Part shown: positions 44,140 through 54,111 of the stretch, piece by piece
How the letters are laid out: each line of letters starts with the position of its first letter
Position numbering within the stretch: position 1 is the stretch's first letter
NCBI RefSeq assembly: GCF_009725985.1
Contig: NZ_RCNR01000015.1
Span: 1 to 64,000, forward strand
Length of the DNA: 64,000 nt
From: Zobellia amurskyensis
GTDB lineage: Bacteria > Bacteroidota > Bacteroidia > Flavobacteriales > Flavobacteriaceae
Direction: 5' to 3'
Notes under the pieces: generated by a model
What the model saw: only the letters and a program-made list of their open reading frames with translations
The model's database searches: none
Told to the model about the DNA's origin: nothing
Program-made: the position numbers and the translations under genes

Positions 44140-44904
44140 ATGAAGAAGATAGGAACTTTTTTGCTATTGCTATTATGCATGACCTCTTATACGCAGGAAA
44201 ATGAACAAGAGAAAAACAACATGTTTTTAGATGATTTTAGAGGTACTGCCAGTATTACCCATAATGGCGTATCATTGGTTCCTTCTTTTTCTTTAGGTGA
44301 TCCTGCTTTGTTGTTCGATTTAAAGTTTATTAAAAAGAAATTCAGTTTTGAACCAGATATGCGCTTTTCACTAGAAGGCAAACCATGGACCATGTTGTTT
44401 TGGTTTCGTTATAAGGCAATTGAAAAAGAAAAGTTCTCGCTTAGAGTAGGCACACACCCTGGACTCAATTTTAGAACGGTCAATGTAATCCGCAATGGGC
44501 AGAATGAGGAACTGTTAGAATCAAGAAGGTATATTGGCGCAGAAGTAGTACCCAATTATAAAATAACAGAGCGGTTTAGCGTAGGCATATACTATTTATA
44601 TGGGCGTGGTCTAGATGAAGGGGTAAAGGAGACTAATTTCTTGGTAGTAAATGCTTCCTTTACACGAATACCCCTTTCAAAAACTGTATTCATGAATTTT
44701 ACGCCACAAGTTTACTATCTTACTTCAGACAAATTAACTGGCTATTATACTTCTGCATTTTTGACCTTGGCAAAAAGGAATTGTCCCTTTTCTTTAACAG
44801 GGGTGGTAAACAAAGGAATCAGCACACAAATCTTGCCCGATGATGATTTTACATGGAGTATTCTTTTAAACTATAGTTTTCCATCAAAAAAAAGAAAGAT
44901 TTAA
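44140..44904 (+). CDS. Hypothetical outer-membrane beta-barrel-like protein
   Basis: A 254-residue protein with a signal peptide (ending near SYTQ). The mature part alternates hydrophobic and polar residues in amphipathic strands with many aromatic residues at ends (SFEPDMRFSLEGKPWTMLFW, FSVGIYYLYGRG, FMNFTPQVYYL), ending with a final strand WSILLNYSF. This fits a small outer-membrane beta-barrel. No family recognised. The alpha/beta hydrolase gene follows after 47 bases, so it may be part of the same unit. Confidence 0.75.
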   Translation: MKKIGTFLLLLLCMTSYTQENEQEKNNMFLDDFRGTASITHNGVSLVPSFSLGDPALLFDLKFIKKKFSFEPDMRFSLEGKPWTMLFWFRYKAIEKEKFSLRVGTHPGLNFRTVNVIRNGQNEELLESRRYIGAEVVPNYKITERFSVGIYYLYGRGLDEGVKETNFLVVNASFTRIPLSKTVFMNFTPQVYYLTSDKLTGYYTSAFLTLAKRNCPFSLTGVVNKGISTQILPDDDFTWSILLNYSFPSKKRKI

Positions 44905-44951
44905 GAAAAGGTATACCCCTTATTAAAATGACTACTTAAACAAAGTAATAC

Positions 44952-46067
44952 ATGATAAAGCTAAAATATACATTAGTACTTGCAAGCATACTTTTATTTA
45001 CTAGTTGTAATGAACAAAACAAGCAAATAGCAGATACGTCTGTTGAAACAAATGATATTATTTCTATTAAAAAACAAGGGACTTTTGCCGTTGGTGGTTC
45101 GGTTAAGAAAAGCCCTGGAACTTTTGACCCCATTGCCCATGGTGCTTTTAACCCTTCAAATCAAAGTACCCAAGGGCAGACCTTGCATGGTGACCATGCG
45201 TCGGTATTCTATCAAATTCCTATAAAACCCCGTAAGCTTCCGCTAGTATTTTGGCACGGTTACGGTCAGTCCATGCGAACTTGGCAAAGCACTCCAGATG
45301 GCAGGGAAGGGTTTCAAAGTATATTCCTTAAAAAAAGGTATCCTATCTATTTATTAGATCAACCCAGAAGGGGATTGGCAGGACAAAGCTTAGAACCAAA
45401 AACATTGGAATCAAGAACTGAAGACCAACTATGGTTCGGTATATTTAGATTGGGCGAGGGTACAAGTTTTTATCCAAACGTTCAATTTTCTAAGGCCCCT
45501 GAAGCTTTAGATCAATTTTTCCGACGTAGTACTCCAGATACGGGACCTTTAAACATCAATCTTAATATTGAAGCGGTTTCTCAATTATTCGGAAAAATTG
45601 GTGACGGAATCCTCGTTACTCATTCCCATAGTGGCGGACAAGGTTGGAGTGCAGCTCTAAAGACCGATCGCATTAAAGCTATAGTAGCGTATGAACCTGG
45701 TAGTAATTTTGTATTTCCAGAAGATAACATTCCTGAGCCAATTTCTTATGTGGGCGGAACATTGCGTGCTAGTGGTGTAGCTATGGAAGAGTTTCAAAAA
45801 CTGACCAAAATTCCTATATTAATTTATTATGGGGATTATATCCCTGAAACTGAGGTTGAAAACCCTGGTCAAGACCAATGGCGTGCCGCTCTTTCCATGG
45901 CGCGTAAATGGACAAAAACACTAAACGATGCTGGTGGTGATGTTACTTTAGTAGTCTTACCAGAAATAGGAATAAAGGGAAATACACACTTCCCTATGTC
46001 CGATTTAAATAATCAAGAAATAGCCGATCTGATGTACAATTGGCTAGAAGAAAAGAAATTAAACTAA
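44952..46067 (+). CDS. Alpha/beta-hydrolase lipoprotein
   Basis: A 371-residue lipoprotein with lipobox LLFTSC. The alpha/beta hydrolase core is visible: PLVFWHGYGQS (HG oxyanion segment), the nucleophile elbow in VTHSHSGGQGW (Ser in SHSGG), IPILIYYGDYIPE as the strand with the acidic residue, and a histidine in GNTHFPMSD. It probably hydrolyses an ester or lactone in the periplasm. It is followed directly by a cupin, a carboxymuconolactone decarboxylase-like protein and a second cupin, all exported. Confidence 0.85.
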   Translation: MIKLKYTLVLASILLFTSCNEQNKQIADTSVETNDIISIKKQGTFAVGGSVKKSPGTFDPIAHGAFNPSNQSTQGQTLHGDHASVFYQIPIKPRKLPLVFWHGYGQSMRTWQSTPDGREGFQSIFLKKRYPIYLLDQPRRGLAGQSLEPKTLESRTEDQLWFGIFRLGEGTSFYPNVQFSKAPEALDQFFRRSTPDTGPLNINLNIEAVSQLFGKIGDGILVTHSHSGGQGWSAALKTDRIKAIVAYEPGSNFVFPEDNIPEPISYVGGTLRASGVAMEEFQKLTKIPILIYYGDYIPETEVENPGQDQWRAALSMARKWTKTLNDAGGDVTLVVLPEIGIKGNTHFPMSDLNNQEIADLMYNWLEEKKLN

Positions 46068-46078
46068 AAAATAAGGAA

Positions 46079-46552
46079 ATGAAAAATCTAATTACAACAG
46101 TACTGTTTATCCTTCCCATTTGCATTTTTGCCCAAAATACGGACTACAAAGTATCTTCATACAAAGACGAAGGCTTCAAGGCACCAAATACGCATTATAT
46201 TGGTGAAGCATGGTTGAACGGTGTATTACAGGCTGATGATGAAACTGACTTTAATATTACCAAAGCCACTTTTAAGGCAAATTCTACATTAGATTGGCAC
46301 AAACATTCAACTTCTCAAATTCTTATTTACGTTGACGGTGAAGGTTATTATCAAGAAAGAGGAAAAGACCCTGTGATACTTAAAGCAGGCGATGTGATTA
46401 AATGTGATAAAGAAACAGAACACTGGCACGCTTCAACCAAGGATAGTGATGTCACTTATTTAGCAATTTATGGAGGAGGACAACCCACCACATGGACCGA
46501 AGTGGTATCGCAAGAATATTATGATAGCGTTGCCGATCAACTGAAAGACTAA
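46079..46552 (+). CDS. Exported cupin-domain protein
   Basis: A 157-residue cupin with a signal peptide (CIFAQ). ATG 46079 is preferred over an in-frame ATG at 46040 inside the upstream gene. Metal-site candidates are the two histidines in DWHKHSTSQIL, a glutamate in VDGEGYYQERG and the second-motif histidines in TEHWHAS. It could be a dioxygenase, isomerase or a binding protein. It is closely similar in pattern to the second cupin at 47347, separated from it by one gene. Confidence 0.88.
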   Translation: MKNLITTVLFILPICIFAQNTDYKVSSYKDEGFKAPNTHYIGEAWLNGVLQADDETDFNITKATFKANSTLDWHKHSTSQILIYVDGEGYYQERGKDPVILKAGDVIKCDKETEHWHASTKDSDVTYLAIYGGGQPTTWTEVVSQEYYDSVADQLKD

Positions 46553-46562
46553 TATAACCCTT

Positions 46563-47333
46563 ATGAAATTAAAGTTATTGAGTACTAAACCTATCATACG
46601 TTTAAGAAATATCCTTGACACAGCAACAGTATTGTTTTGGGTGTTATTATTTATCGGTTTTCAATCTAACGCGCAAGAATTAACATTAAACAATGCTTTA
46701 TCTCATAAAGAGAACAGCATAATCAAAATTGCAAGCTATACTGCGCAAGGTGATTTAGAGAACTTAAAGATTGCCCTCCATGATGGGCTGGATAATAAAC
46801 TCACCGTTAACCAAATTAAGGAGGTGTTGGTACATCTGTACGCCTATGCCGGATTCCCTAGAAGTATTCGAGGTTTACAGACTTTTTTACAGGTATTGGA
46901 GGACCGGAAAAATACTGAAATTTTGGACGAAAGGGGAGTGGAAGCATCCCCCATTACCGATTCACGGGATAAATATGACCGTGGAAAGGAAATTTTGGAA
47001 ACCTTAGTAGGCCGATCGTTGGATGGTCCAAAACCTGCCTATCAAGAATTTTCACCGGAGATGGATCGTTTCTTAAAAGAACATTTATTTGCCGATATTT
47101 TTGAGCGCGATGTGCTTACCCACAAACAACGAGAATTGGTTACCATCTCGGTCATTGCAAGTTTGGGAACCTTAGAGCCCATGTTAAAAAGCCATTTAAA
47201 TCTTTCGTTAAACGTAGGATGGCAGCCCGAGCAATTGCGGGAGTTCACCAAAGTACTAGATGGAACTACGACGACCGAGAACGCAAAGGCAGCAAAATTG
47301 ATTCTTAAAGAAGTACCTGATAATCGAAAATAA
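46563..47333 (+). CDS. Exported carboxymuconolactone decarboxylase family protein
   Basis: A 256-residue protein with a signal sequence (to SNAQ) and two CMD-like repeats: KIASYTAQGDLENLKIALHD plus VLVHLYAYAGFPRSIRGL, and FADIFERDVLTHKQRELVTI plus LKSHLNLSLNVGW. No CxxC of AhpD-type peroxidase relatives is present. The gene is sandwiched between two cupins with gaps of 10 and 13 bases. Family members include gamma-carboxymuconolactone decarboxylase; an exported version suggests degradation or modification of an extracellular compound. Confidence 0.87.
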   Translation: MKLKLLSTKPIIRLRNILDTATVLFWVLLFIGFQSNAQELTLNNALSHKENSIIKIASYTAQGDLENLKIALHDGLDNKLTVNQIKEVLVHLYAYAGFPRSIRGLQTFLQVLEDRKNTEILDERGVEASPITDSRDKYDRGKEILETLVGRSLDGPKPAYQEFSPEMDRFLKEHLFADIFERDVLTHKQRELVTISVIASLGTLEPMLKSHLNLSLNVGWQPEQLREFTKVLDGTTTTENAKAAKLILKEVPDNRK

Positions 47334-47346
47334 TAATAGTAGAGAA

Positions 47347-47811
47347 ATGAAAATTAACCCCATATATAGCACATTTTTGATTTTAACCCTGTTGATTGGA
47401 TGCAATGAAGCAACAGAAATTCATAAGGATGCTGCTTTGTTTTCTAAAGGAGAAAGGATTACCAATGAAAATTTTAAAGGAACAGCGTGGCTAAATATGT
47501 TGGCTACACCAGATAGTTTAAACACCATGTATGCTGGCTTGGTCACCTTTGAACCCGGGGCACGTACCAATTGGCATTCGCATCCCGCTGGGCAAATTCT
47601 TATCGTTACCAAAGGAGAGGGATATTACCAAGAAGAAGGAAAAGACAAGCGAACTATGCTTCAAGGAGAAACCATAAAATGCCTGCCCAACATAAAACAT
47701 TGGCATGGGGCTAGCCAAAATTCGGAATTTGCTCATATAGCAATTTCAAGTCGGGATAAAGGACCCGCACAGTGGTTTAAACCCGTTACGGATGATGAAT
47801 ATTTAAAATAA
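47347..47811 (+). CDS. Cupin-domain lipoprotein
   Basis: A 154-residue lipoprotein (lipobox LLIGC) with a cupin domain: NWHSHPAGQIL (two His), GEGYYQEEGKD (Glu) and KHWHGAS (second motif His). It resembles the cupin at 46079 strongly, pointing to a duplication on either side of the carboxymuconolactone decarboxylase gene. Last gene of the unit. Confidence 0.88.
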   Translation: MKINPIYSTFLILTLLIGCNEATEIHKDAALFSKGERITNENFKGTAWLNMLATPDSLNTMYAGLVTFEPGARTNWHSHPAGQILIVTKGEGYYQEEGKDKRTMLQGETIKCLPNIKHWHGASQNSEFAHIAISSRDKGPAQWFKPVTDDEYLK

Positions 47812-47837
47812 ATGAGTTCAGGTTTACTTCATAAAAA

Positions 47838-47868
47838 TAGGACCGAAAAAAATTCCGGCCCTATCATT
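47838..47868. terminator. Probable bidirectional terminator
   Basis: An imperfect stem of ataggaccgaa with ttccggccctat between convergent genes; T-rich on the far side. The mismatches make this weaker than the other terminators in the window. Confidence 0.45.
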
Positions 47869-49208
47869 TATAATTTCTTTAGGTTTAAGCCTCCTAGAAC
47901 CCCTATGACAAGGGTTATTAAAAAGGTGGGCAGTATTAGTTTTAGCCAGCTAAAACTCCGATTGGCCTCATGGAATTTAATGTTATAGTTTTTCCAATCT
48001 ACGGATTCAGCCGGTTGGTTTTTAAAGATTTTGGGATAAAAATCCAAGCGTAGCTTTTCATGAAACTCGGTAAGGTGCTTTAAGAACCCTAAGTGACTGA
48101 TCATATCCGTTCCGGCCAAATGATTAAAACTAAGCTGCGCATGCATGGTAGGAACAAAAAGTGCCACTGTTTCGCTCACCGTGTTACGTAACATTATCTT
48201 TTCGGTCATTTCCGTACTGGTTTCGTTAGCTTCCAAATCGCCCATATGCTGCATGCCATAATACCAAAGCCAAGAAAATTCGTCTTCGGGAACGGGGTAT
48301 TTTGCAAATTGTGGGTACGCTTCCAAAAATCCATCCATAGTAGCGCTTTTTTCCAAATCCCATTTTTCATGGTAGCCATCACGCTGTTCTACCATGGCAT
48401 CCAAAGCCTCCGGTACTTGATATGCGTTTAAGACATAATTATTCACTATTGCAGGCAGCAAAATGGTCAGAACCACCCAAATAGAAACCAAAGCCAAGGC
48501 ATTAAAACTAGAACTTTTTAAGAGTGAGACCATCCAAAAACATAATGTACTCCAGAATAAAAGATACAGTAGGCTTTGTAGAAAAATGCCCCAATAATTT
48601 GCATTCATGGGTATTTGTAAAATTACACTGGATAAAAACAAAAGCAGTACCAGAATTGCGAATACAAAAAGTACTCTGACCAAGAGTTTTTTAAACAAAA
48701 ATGCCGCCTTTCCAGAGGTCTGAGAAGCTAAAATACGCCAAATACCCCATTCCTTTTCTTCTGAATACAGGTTAAAGGTCATGGCTATTAACACCAAAGG
48801 GAACAGATAGATGATTACAAAACCAAGGTCTAAGTTACCTGACATCAATAAGGACGGGTTTTCAAAATCGGCATCATATTTTTGCCCCTCCAGACCACGT
48901 ATGGTCACCGCTTGTAATAGGGGATTTACATCGCTCTGTCCAATTGAAAGTGCATTAATATTGGCAGGTTTCTTTGCCAATGTAAAGCGGAGGTAGTACA
49001 ATAGCAATCCAAGGTCTTCATTATGATAGGCTCTATTTTTCTCTATACTTTCCTGTTGAAATTTTTGGGCTGCAACAATCGTATTTTCCTGCTTTATCAA
49101 GTATTGTTTCCCAATTAAAATACTGATGAGTCCTACGGTTACTAACAAAACCAGGCTTACCATGAATATTTTGGTTCTAAAAAATGATTTAAATAATAAA
49201 CTGTACAT
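47868..49208 (-). CDS. ABC transporter permease, DUF3526 type (second copy)
   Basis: A 446-residue membrane protein: one N-terminal helix (about residues 15-33), a large outside domain (about 40-125), then five helices and a second large soluble segment before the last helix. The pattern FNLYSEEKEWGIWRILASQT following a helix is the coupling region of ABC-2-type permeases with DUF3526. Its start is 1 base from the preceding permease stop, so both probably pair with the ATPase at 53162. Confidence 0.85.
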   Translation of the reverse strand: MYSLLFKSFFRTKIFMVSLVLLVTVGLISILIGKQYLIKQENTIVAAQKFQQESIEKNRAYHNEDLGLLLYYLRFTLAKKPANINALSIGQSDVNPLLQAVTIRGLEGQKYDADFENPSLLMSGNLDLGFVIIYLFPLVLIAMTFNLYSEEKEWGIWRILASQTSGKAAFLFKKLLVRVLFVFAILVLLLFLSSVILQIPMNANYWGIFLQSLLYLLFWSTLCFWMVSLLKSSSFNALALVSIWVVLTILLPAIVNNYVLNAYQVPEALDAMVEQRDGYHEKWDLEKSATMDGFLEAYPQFAKYPVPEDEFSWLWYYGMQHMGDLEANETSTEMTEKIMLRNTVSETVALFVPTMHAQLSFNHLAGTDMISHLGFLKHLTEFHEKLRLDFYPKIFKNQPAESVDWKNYNIKFHEANRSFSWLKLILPTFLITLVIGVLGGLNLKKL

Positions 49209-49209
49209 C

Positions 49210-50646
49210 TTATATGGCTTTTAGGTTGGTAGATAAACTTAGTAATCCATAAATGGCCAAAGCCCCCCATAAAATCAGCGCTAGGATGGAAATGAGCTCA
49301 TTTCTGAAAAGTTCCGTAATACTTAGAAATTTGTAATGGAACGGGGGAAAATTTTTCCAGTAATCGCTGGAAATAGCATCTGGCCCCGCTTTACCCTTGT
49401 TAGGTATCAAATCCATTTGTAACTGGTTCATTTCCTGTGCCAAATCATAACGGTACGTTTCTGCCTGATCCTTAAAATGTAGAAAAGATTGGAAATCGGT
49501 TCCCGAGAATGCCATGGACAGGTTTTTAATGGCCGTATACGGGTTAATAAAAGCGGAATACCGTTCTAGATTGTTCTGTTTTTCGTAGACTTCATACAGT
49601 TGACTTTGATGTTTATGATACACCGCAGCACTTAAGGCCTCGCCTTTTGCCATTACAAACCCTCCATAGTTAAAGGGAAGGTCTGCCACATCAGCAACAT
49701 TGTTAGCCGCTAGTACGGAATCCTTTAATGCCTTAAAATGAGGGTCGTCCGGATTATGACTGTCCCCAAGTTGAACCAAGTCATGTTCTACTGCCGTCTC
49801 CATTTCTATCTTTGAGGGTGTAGGGTAGAGGTAATAGCCCATAGCCTGTAATGATTTTGGAACGATAATGATGAACAACAACCAAATGCCCAAAAGCTTC
49901 ACTAATGCCCCCTTTGCAGTTTTACTAAAGGCCGATACAAAAACGGTAATAGCGCCCAGAATGGCAAAAAACAGGAGATAGGAAACCAAAAGCACCAGAT
50001 ACCTGAACAACCCATCGGCATGTACGTCATGCCTTTCCAATACCATAAAAAATAGGAGCGCAAGAAAGACAGAAAAGAGAAAGATCAAGGACAAACTCCA
50101 TAGTCCCAACCATTTTCCAAAAACAATTTCCTTTCTGGTAATACCTTGGCCTATCAGTAGTTTTAAGGTGCCATTTTCCCGTTCTTGAGCTATGGTATTG
50201 AAACCCAAATAAAAAATTAAAAGGGGTACGATGACCTTTAATAACATGGCCAGGCTAACTTCTCCAAATCTTAGTAAACCGGTAGACATGCTTGCTTCCG
50301 AAAAATTGACGGTATTCTGTTTGTGCGCCTCCAAAAACATGGCATTGCCCACAAAATTTTCCATCCCTAGGTCGAAGACACTTAGTACATGTTTAATTCT
50401 AAAGGCAAAAGAACCGTAGTGAGCCATTCTATGCGGATGCTTGTCCGGATTGTTTTCCCAACTTTCTTGAACCTCATGTTGAATTTCATGACGGGTATGA
50501 TTTTGGTCATTATAATTCTGCCAACCACTATAGGCCGAAAATAGTAACAGACCGCCCATTAGCACCGAAGCAATTAAGAGCACTTTAGATCTAAAGGCGT
50601 CTTTCCATAATTGGCGTGCCAGTAGATAGATTACATTTTTTCTCAT
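49210..50646 (-). CDS. ABC transporter permease, DUF3526 type (first copy)
   Basis: A 478-residue permease related to the following one: an N-terminal helix, an outside domain, IAQERENGTLKLLIGQGITR as the cytoplasmic coupling helix, further helices and a large extracytoplasmic loop. It lies two bases after the TonB receptor stop codon. Together with the ATPase and the second permease it forms an ABC system whose direction and cargo are not known. Confidence 0.86.
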   Translation of the reverse strand: MRKNVIYLLARQLWKDAFRSKVLLIASVLMGGLLLFSAYSGWQNYNDQNHTRHEIQHEVQESWENNPDKHPHRMAHYGSFAFRIKHVLSVFDLGMENFVGNAMFLEAHKQNTVNFSEASMSTGLLRFGEVSLAMLLKVIVPLLIFYLGFNTIAQERENGTLKLLIGQGITRKEIVFGKWLGLWSLSLIFLFSVFLALLFFMVLERHDVHADGLFRYLVLLVSYLLFFAILGAITVFVSAFSKTAKGALVKLLGIWLLFIIIVPKSLQAMGYYLYPTPSKIEMETAVEHDLVQLGDSHNPDDPHFKALKDSVLAANNVADVADLPFNYGGFVMAKGEALSAAVYHKHQSQLYEVYEKQNNLERYSAFINPYTAIKNLSMAFSGTDFQSFLHFKDQAETYRYDLAQEMNQLQMDLIPNKGKAGPDAISSDYWKNFPPFHYKFLSITELFRNELISILALILWGALAIYGLLSLSTNLKAI

Positions 50647-50648
50647 AC

Positions 50649-53156
50649 TTAAAATTTATAGGTTGCCGATAAGGTGAAATTTCTTGGTGCTCCAGGGAAC
50701 AACCTTAAATAGGTCTGTGCGCCCAGCCAATAAGTCTTATCAAAAATATTACCTGCATTTAAGGCAATCTGTAGATTACTGGCTGCGGGGGTGTAATAAA
50801 AGGCCGCATCAAAAATGGTGAACCCGGGTACTTCAAAAGCTCTGGTAAACCATGGTACTTTACTGCCTTGGGACTGTATGCCAAAACCAATGCCCCAATC
50901 ATTTAGCAGGGTACCTTGTTCAAAGTTGTAACGTGTCCATAAATTGGCGCTGTTTCTTGGGGTGTTTTCTTTTCGCTCTCCAATTAGCGCTTCATTGGCA
51001 TCACTGACAATTTCCGCATCTATATAGCTATACGAAGCATTGATTTGCCAATTGGGTAAAAGATATCCGGCAATGTCCATTTCAAATCCTCGGCTACGAT
51101 CGGCACCACGTTGGGTAAGTAAGTCTGGGTTTTCAGGGTCGTTGGCGCTCATTAAAACATTCCGTTGGTTGATTTCATACACCGCCATATTCAACTTAAT
51201 ATGTTTTTTAAACAAGTCCGCTTTTATACCAAATTCAGTTAAATCAGAAACTAACGGGTCAAATTGCGAAGCGGATTCGTCAGCCCAAAAGAACTGTCCC
51301 GTACTGGGTAGTAGCGTAACCGTATTGGATTGCGGTTGAAACCCTTCCAAATAGGTGCCGTACACATTAATATTGTCGTTTACTTCGTAGGTAAGCCCAA
51401 TTCTAGGAATAAGTCTATTATTTGTGAAAGACAGCTCGTTTGTGGTGTTATAGTTGGTAATGTCCTCGAACCACTCGTTTCGCAATCCTAAAATCAAACT
51501 TATTTTTTTCCATTTTAGCTGCTCCTGAATATAAACCGCGTTGCTTGTTGTCAATGCGGGAGGAATGGCAAATTGGGAATTGAAGGTATACTCCTCGGGG
51601 ATTTTTATGGAATAATCAGGGTTTTCCAAATTAAAATGAGCTACGTTAGGTTTGGGCAACGTTACCCCGTTATAGGTAATGGTTTGGTAGGCATCGGCAT
51701 TGGTTACATCAAAAGAATTGGTAATCGTACCGTCATTCAAGAGGTAGCCCCTTGCAGAATTTTGTCCACCGCCCACTTGCTTTTTCCAGTAATGTAAATC
51801 GTATCCCACCAGCAGTTTATGGGACAGGTCGCCTGTTTTAAAATCAAAATTGAAATAAGCGTTCAAATTATCGACCATCCAGTCCTGTTTTCGTTGAACA
51901 AACCGCATTGCCGCCAAACTGGGAATAGTATTGTTATCAATATCAACTGCAAAAGCGGAAATTGTACGGTGTTCCTCTAAATCTTCCTTCCATGTTTGTT
52001 TCATGTAGGAGGTATTAAAACTAATGGCCTCTGAAAATTTATGGGATAAACTTCCGGTAAGAATCAATTCTTTTGAATTGAAAAAATCATTTGTAGCACC
52101 AAGGTTTAGGCTAATAGGTGTGCTAGTTAAGGAGGTAACACCATCAATAGCACCAAAAATTGGCTGGCCACGGTCTAAAAAACCGTTCATGTCATTGTAG
52201 ATCATCTCTACATTAATGGCGGTTTTATCATTGGGCAAATAGCTGAAAGAAGGTGAAATTAAGATGGATTTGTTCTTTACCAAATCCCTGTAAGAACCGG
52301 CCTCTTCATAAGCTGCGTTAAAACGGTAGAGCAATGTCTTGTCTTCATTTAATGGCCCTGTAAAATCCAATGCTCCACGAAGGGTGCTAAAGCTACTAAC
52401 GGCAAAAGACACCTCTTTTTTGTTTTCCTTTAAAGGTTTTTTAGTCACCATATTAATGCTTCCACCTGGGTCCACACTTGCAAAACTGGCACTTGCGGGT
52501 CCTTTTATGACCTCTACCTTTTCAATATTTGAAGTCAATGGTTGCAAAAAATAGAACTGCCGAGTACGGAGTCCGTTAATAATCTGGCCTTCTTCATTTT
52601 GGCTAATTCCCCTAATGTTGTATTGGTTGTAAATACTTGAGGGTGTCACACCACTTACCACTTTTACTGCATCTGCCAACTTAAAAGCCTGCCTGTCGGC
52701 AATAAGTTCCTTGGTTACTGTAGAAATAGCCTGGGGTAAATCCTTGTTTAGAATAGCAATTTTCGTAGCGGAAAAGGAATAGTCGCTCGTATAATCCGTT
52801 CTGGCCCTTCCTACAATTTCAACGGATTGTAGCTGTTCTACATTTTCCTGCAGTTTCAGTACACCTAAATCATATGATTTTACCTGATTAAACGGTTTTT
52901 GAAAGGAGAGCGATTTCAGGCCAATGTAACTCACCTTAATCAGATAGTTACCCGTTTCGGATAGTTCAAAATTGAAATTTCCATTTTCTTGGGTAATGGA
53001 GCCACCCATATTTTTTGAGGTGGAATTGGAATATGAAATAGTGGCCCCAAAAACTGGAGTTCCGTAGGAATCGGTTATTTTACCGGTAACGGATATTTGG
53101 GCAAATGTTGCATTACTTAGCAGTAAAGCAAGAATAATTTGTATACAGTTGTTCAT
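50649..53156 (-). CDS. TonB-dependent siderophore-type receptor with CarboxypepD_reg domain
   Basis: An 835-residue outer-membrane receptor: signal peptide (SNATFAQ), a carboxypeptidase-regulatory-like beta domain (about 22-105), the plug (AVKVVSGVTPSSIYNQYNIR to GSINMVTKKPL), and a 22-strand barrel ending in FTLSATYKF. The plug and barrel resemble siderophore/ferrichrome receptors. It sits between the ATPase and two permease genes in one transcription unit, so receptor and ABC parts likely serve the same metal complex or ligand. No Fur box recognised. Confidence 0.92.
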   Translation of the reverse strand: MNNCIQIILALLLSNATFAQISVTGKITDSYGTPVFGATISYSNSTSKNMGGSITQENGNFNFELSETGNYLIKVSYIGLKSLSFQKPFNQVKSYDLGVLKLQENVEQLQSVEIVGRARTDYTSDYSFSATKIAILNKDLPQAISTVTKELIADRQAFKLADAVKVVSGVTPSSIYNQYNIRGISQNEEGQIINGLRTRQFYFLQPLTSNIEKVEVIKGPASASFASVDPGGSINMVTKKPLKENKKEVSFAVSSFSTLRGALDFTGPLNEDKTLLYRFNAAYEEAGSYRDLVKNKSILISPSFSYLPNDKTAINVEMIYNDMNGFLDRGQPIFGAIDGVTSLTSTPISLNLGATNDFFNSKELILTGSLSHKFSEAISFNTSYMKQTWKEDLEEHRTISAFAVDIDNNTIPSLAAMRFVQRKQDWMVDNLNAYFNFDFKTGDLSHKLLVGYDLHYWKKQVGGGQNSARGYLLNDGTITNSFDVTNADAYQTITYNGVTLPKPNVAHFNLENPDYSIKIPEEYTFNSQFAIPPALTTSNAVYIQEQLKWKKISLILGLRNEWFEDITNYNTTNELSFTNNRLIPRIGLTYEVNDNINVYGTYLEGFQPQSNTVTLLPSTGQFFWADESASQFDPLVSDLTEFGIKADLFKKHIKLNMAVYEINQRNVLMSANDPENPDLLTQRGADRSRGFEMDIAGYLLPNWQINASYSYIDAEIVSDANEALIGERKENTPRNSANLWTRYNFEQGTLLNDWGIGFGIQSQGSKVPWFTRAFEVPGFTIFDAAFYYTPAASNLQIALNAGNIFDKTYWLGAQTYLRLFPGAPRNFTLSATYKF

Positions 53157-53161
53157 CTTTT

Positions 53162-53851
53162 CTAAATGGTTTCTAAGTACAGTTGGTTCAGTTCTCCTGC
53201 ATTAATCTCACTTGCTTTAATTTGTTGCACTAAAATGCCCTCTTTCATGATACCAATGGTCGTAGCCAATTCTACGGCATTAAAAATATCGTGCGTAGCC
53301 ATAAAAATTACCTTGCCCATTTTAGCCAGTTCTTTACATATTTTAGTAAATTCTGCTGTAGCCTTTGGGTCTAGGCCAGAGGTTGGTTCATCCATAAAAA
53401 TGACTTCCGCATTTTTGGCCAATGCTACGGCAATGCCCACTTTTTGACGCATTCCCTTTGAGTAGGAGGAGAGCCTTTTGTGCTGTGCATCCAATTGCAG
53501 TCCCGTTTTTGTAAGAAAAGCTTCCAGCTCTTCTGTGGTGTACGTGAACCCTGCCAAACGGCTAAAGAAATCCAAGTTTTCTACACCGCTAAGGTTCCCG
53601 TAGAGTTGTACTGTTTCGGGAATATATGCGGTAAGTTTATTGGTATCGTCCTTTCCAACTTCTTTATCGGCTATAAAGGCCTGGCCGCCATCTTTTGATA
53701 TAAAGCCTAAAAAAATATTGATTGTAGTGGTTTTTCCTGCGCCGTTCTGACCCAAAAGACAAAATATTTCGCCTTTGGAAACTTCAAACGAAACGTCTTT
53801 TAAAGCCGTCTTTCCTTGATAAGACTTGCTTATGTTCGTTGCTTTCAACAT
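53162..53851 (-). CDS. ABC transporter ATP-binding protein
   Basis: A 229-residue ATPase with Walker A LLGQNGAGKTT, signature LSSYSKGMRQK (SYSKG instead of LSGGQ, typical of ABC-2 ATPases), Walker B VIFMDEPTSGLDP and switch histidine MATHDI. It belongs to the group that works with ABC-2/DUF3526 permeases. The TonB receptor gene lies 5 bases downstream; the two permeases follow that. Confidence 0.94.
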   Translation of the reverse strand: MLKATNISKSYQGKTALKDVSFEVSKGEIFCLLGQNGAGKTTTINIFLGFISKDGGQAFIADKEVGKDDTNKLTAYIPETVQLYGNLSGVENLDFFSRLAGFTYTTEELEAFLTKTGLQLDAQHKRLSSYSKGMRQKVGIAVALAKNAEVIFMDEPTSGLDPKATAEFTKICKELAKMGKVIFMATHDIFNAVELATTIGIMKEGILVQQIKASEINAGELNQLYLETI

Positions 53852-54111
53852 AATGGTATAACTAAATTAAGAGTATAGATAAATCGTGTAACATCCATAT
53901 AAACCGCAATTTGCGGTAATAGGATATAAATGATAAAGAAGATGTCCTTACGAAAAAGACAGGTCCATATGTATATTCAACATGTAGCTTTCAACATACC
54001 GTATTTGGGTACGCTACACATCAAAAGAAGTGTGCCAAAGAAAGAATATGACGAGTGAAAAGGGCATACCAGTCCTATTAAAATTGATGGTACTACATAC
54101 AAAATGGACTA

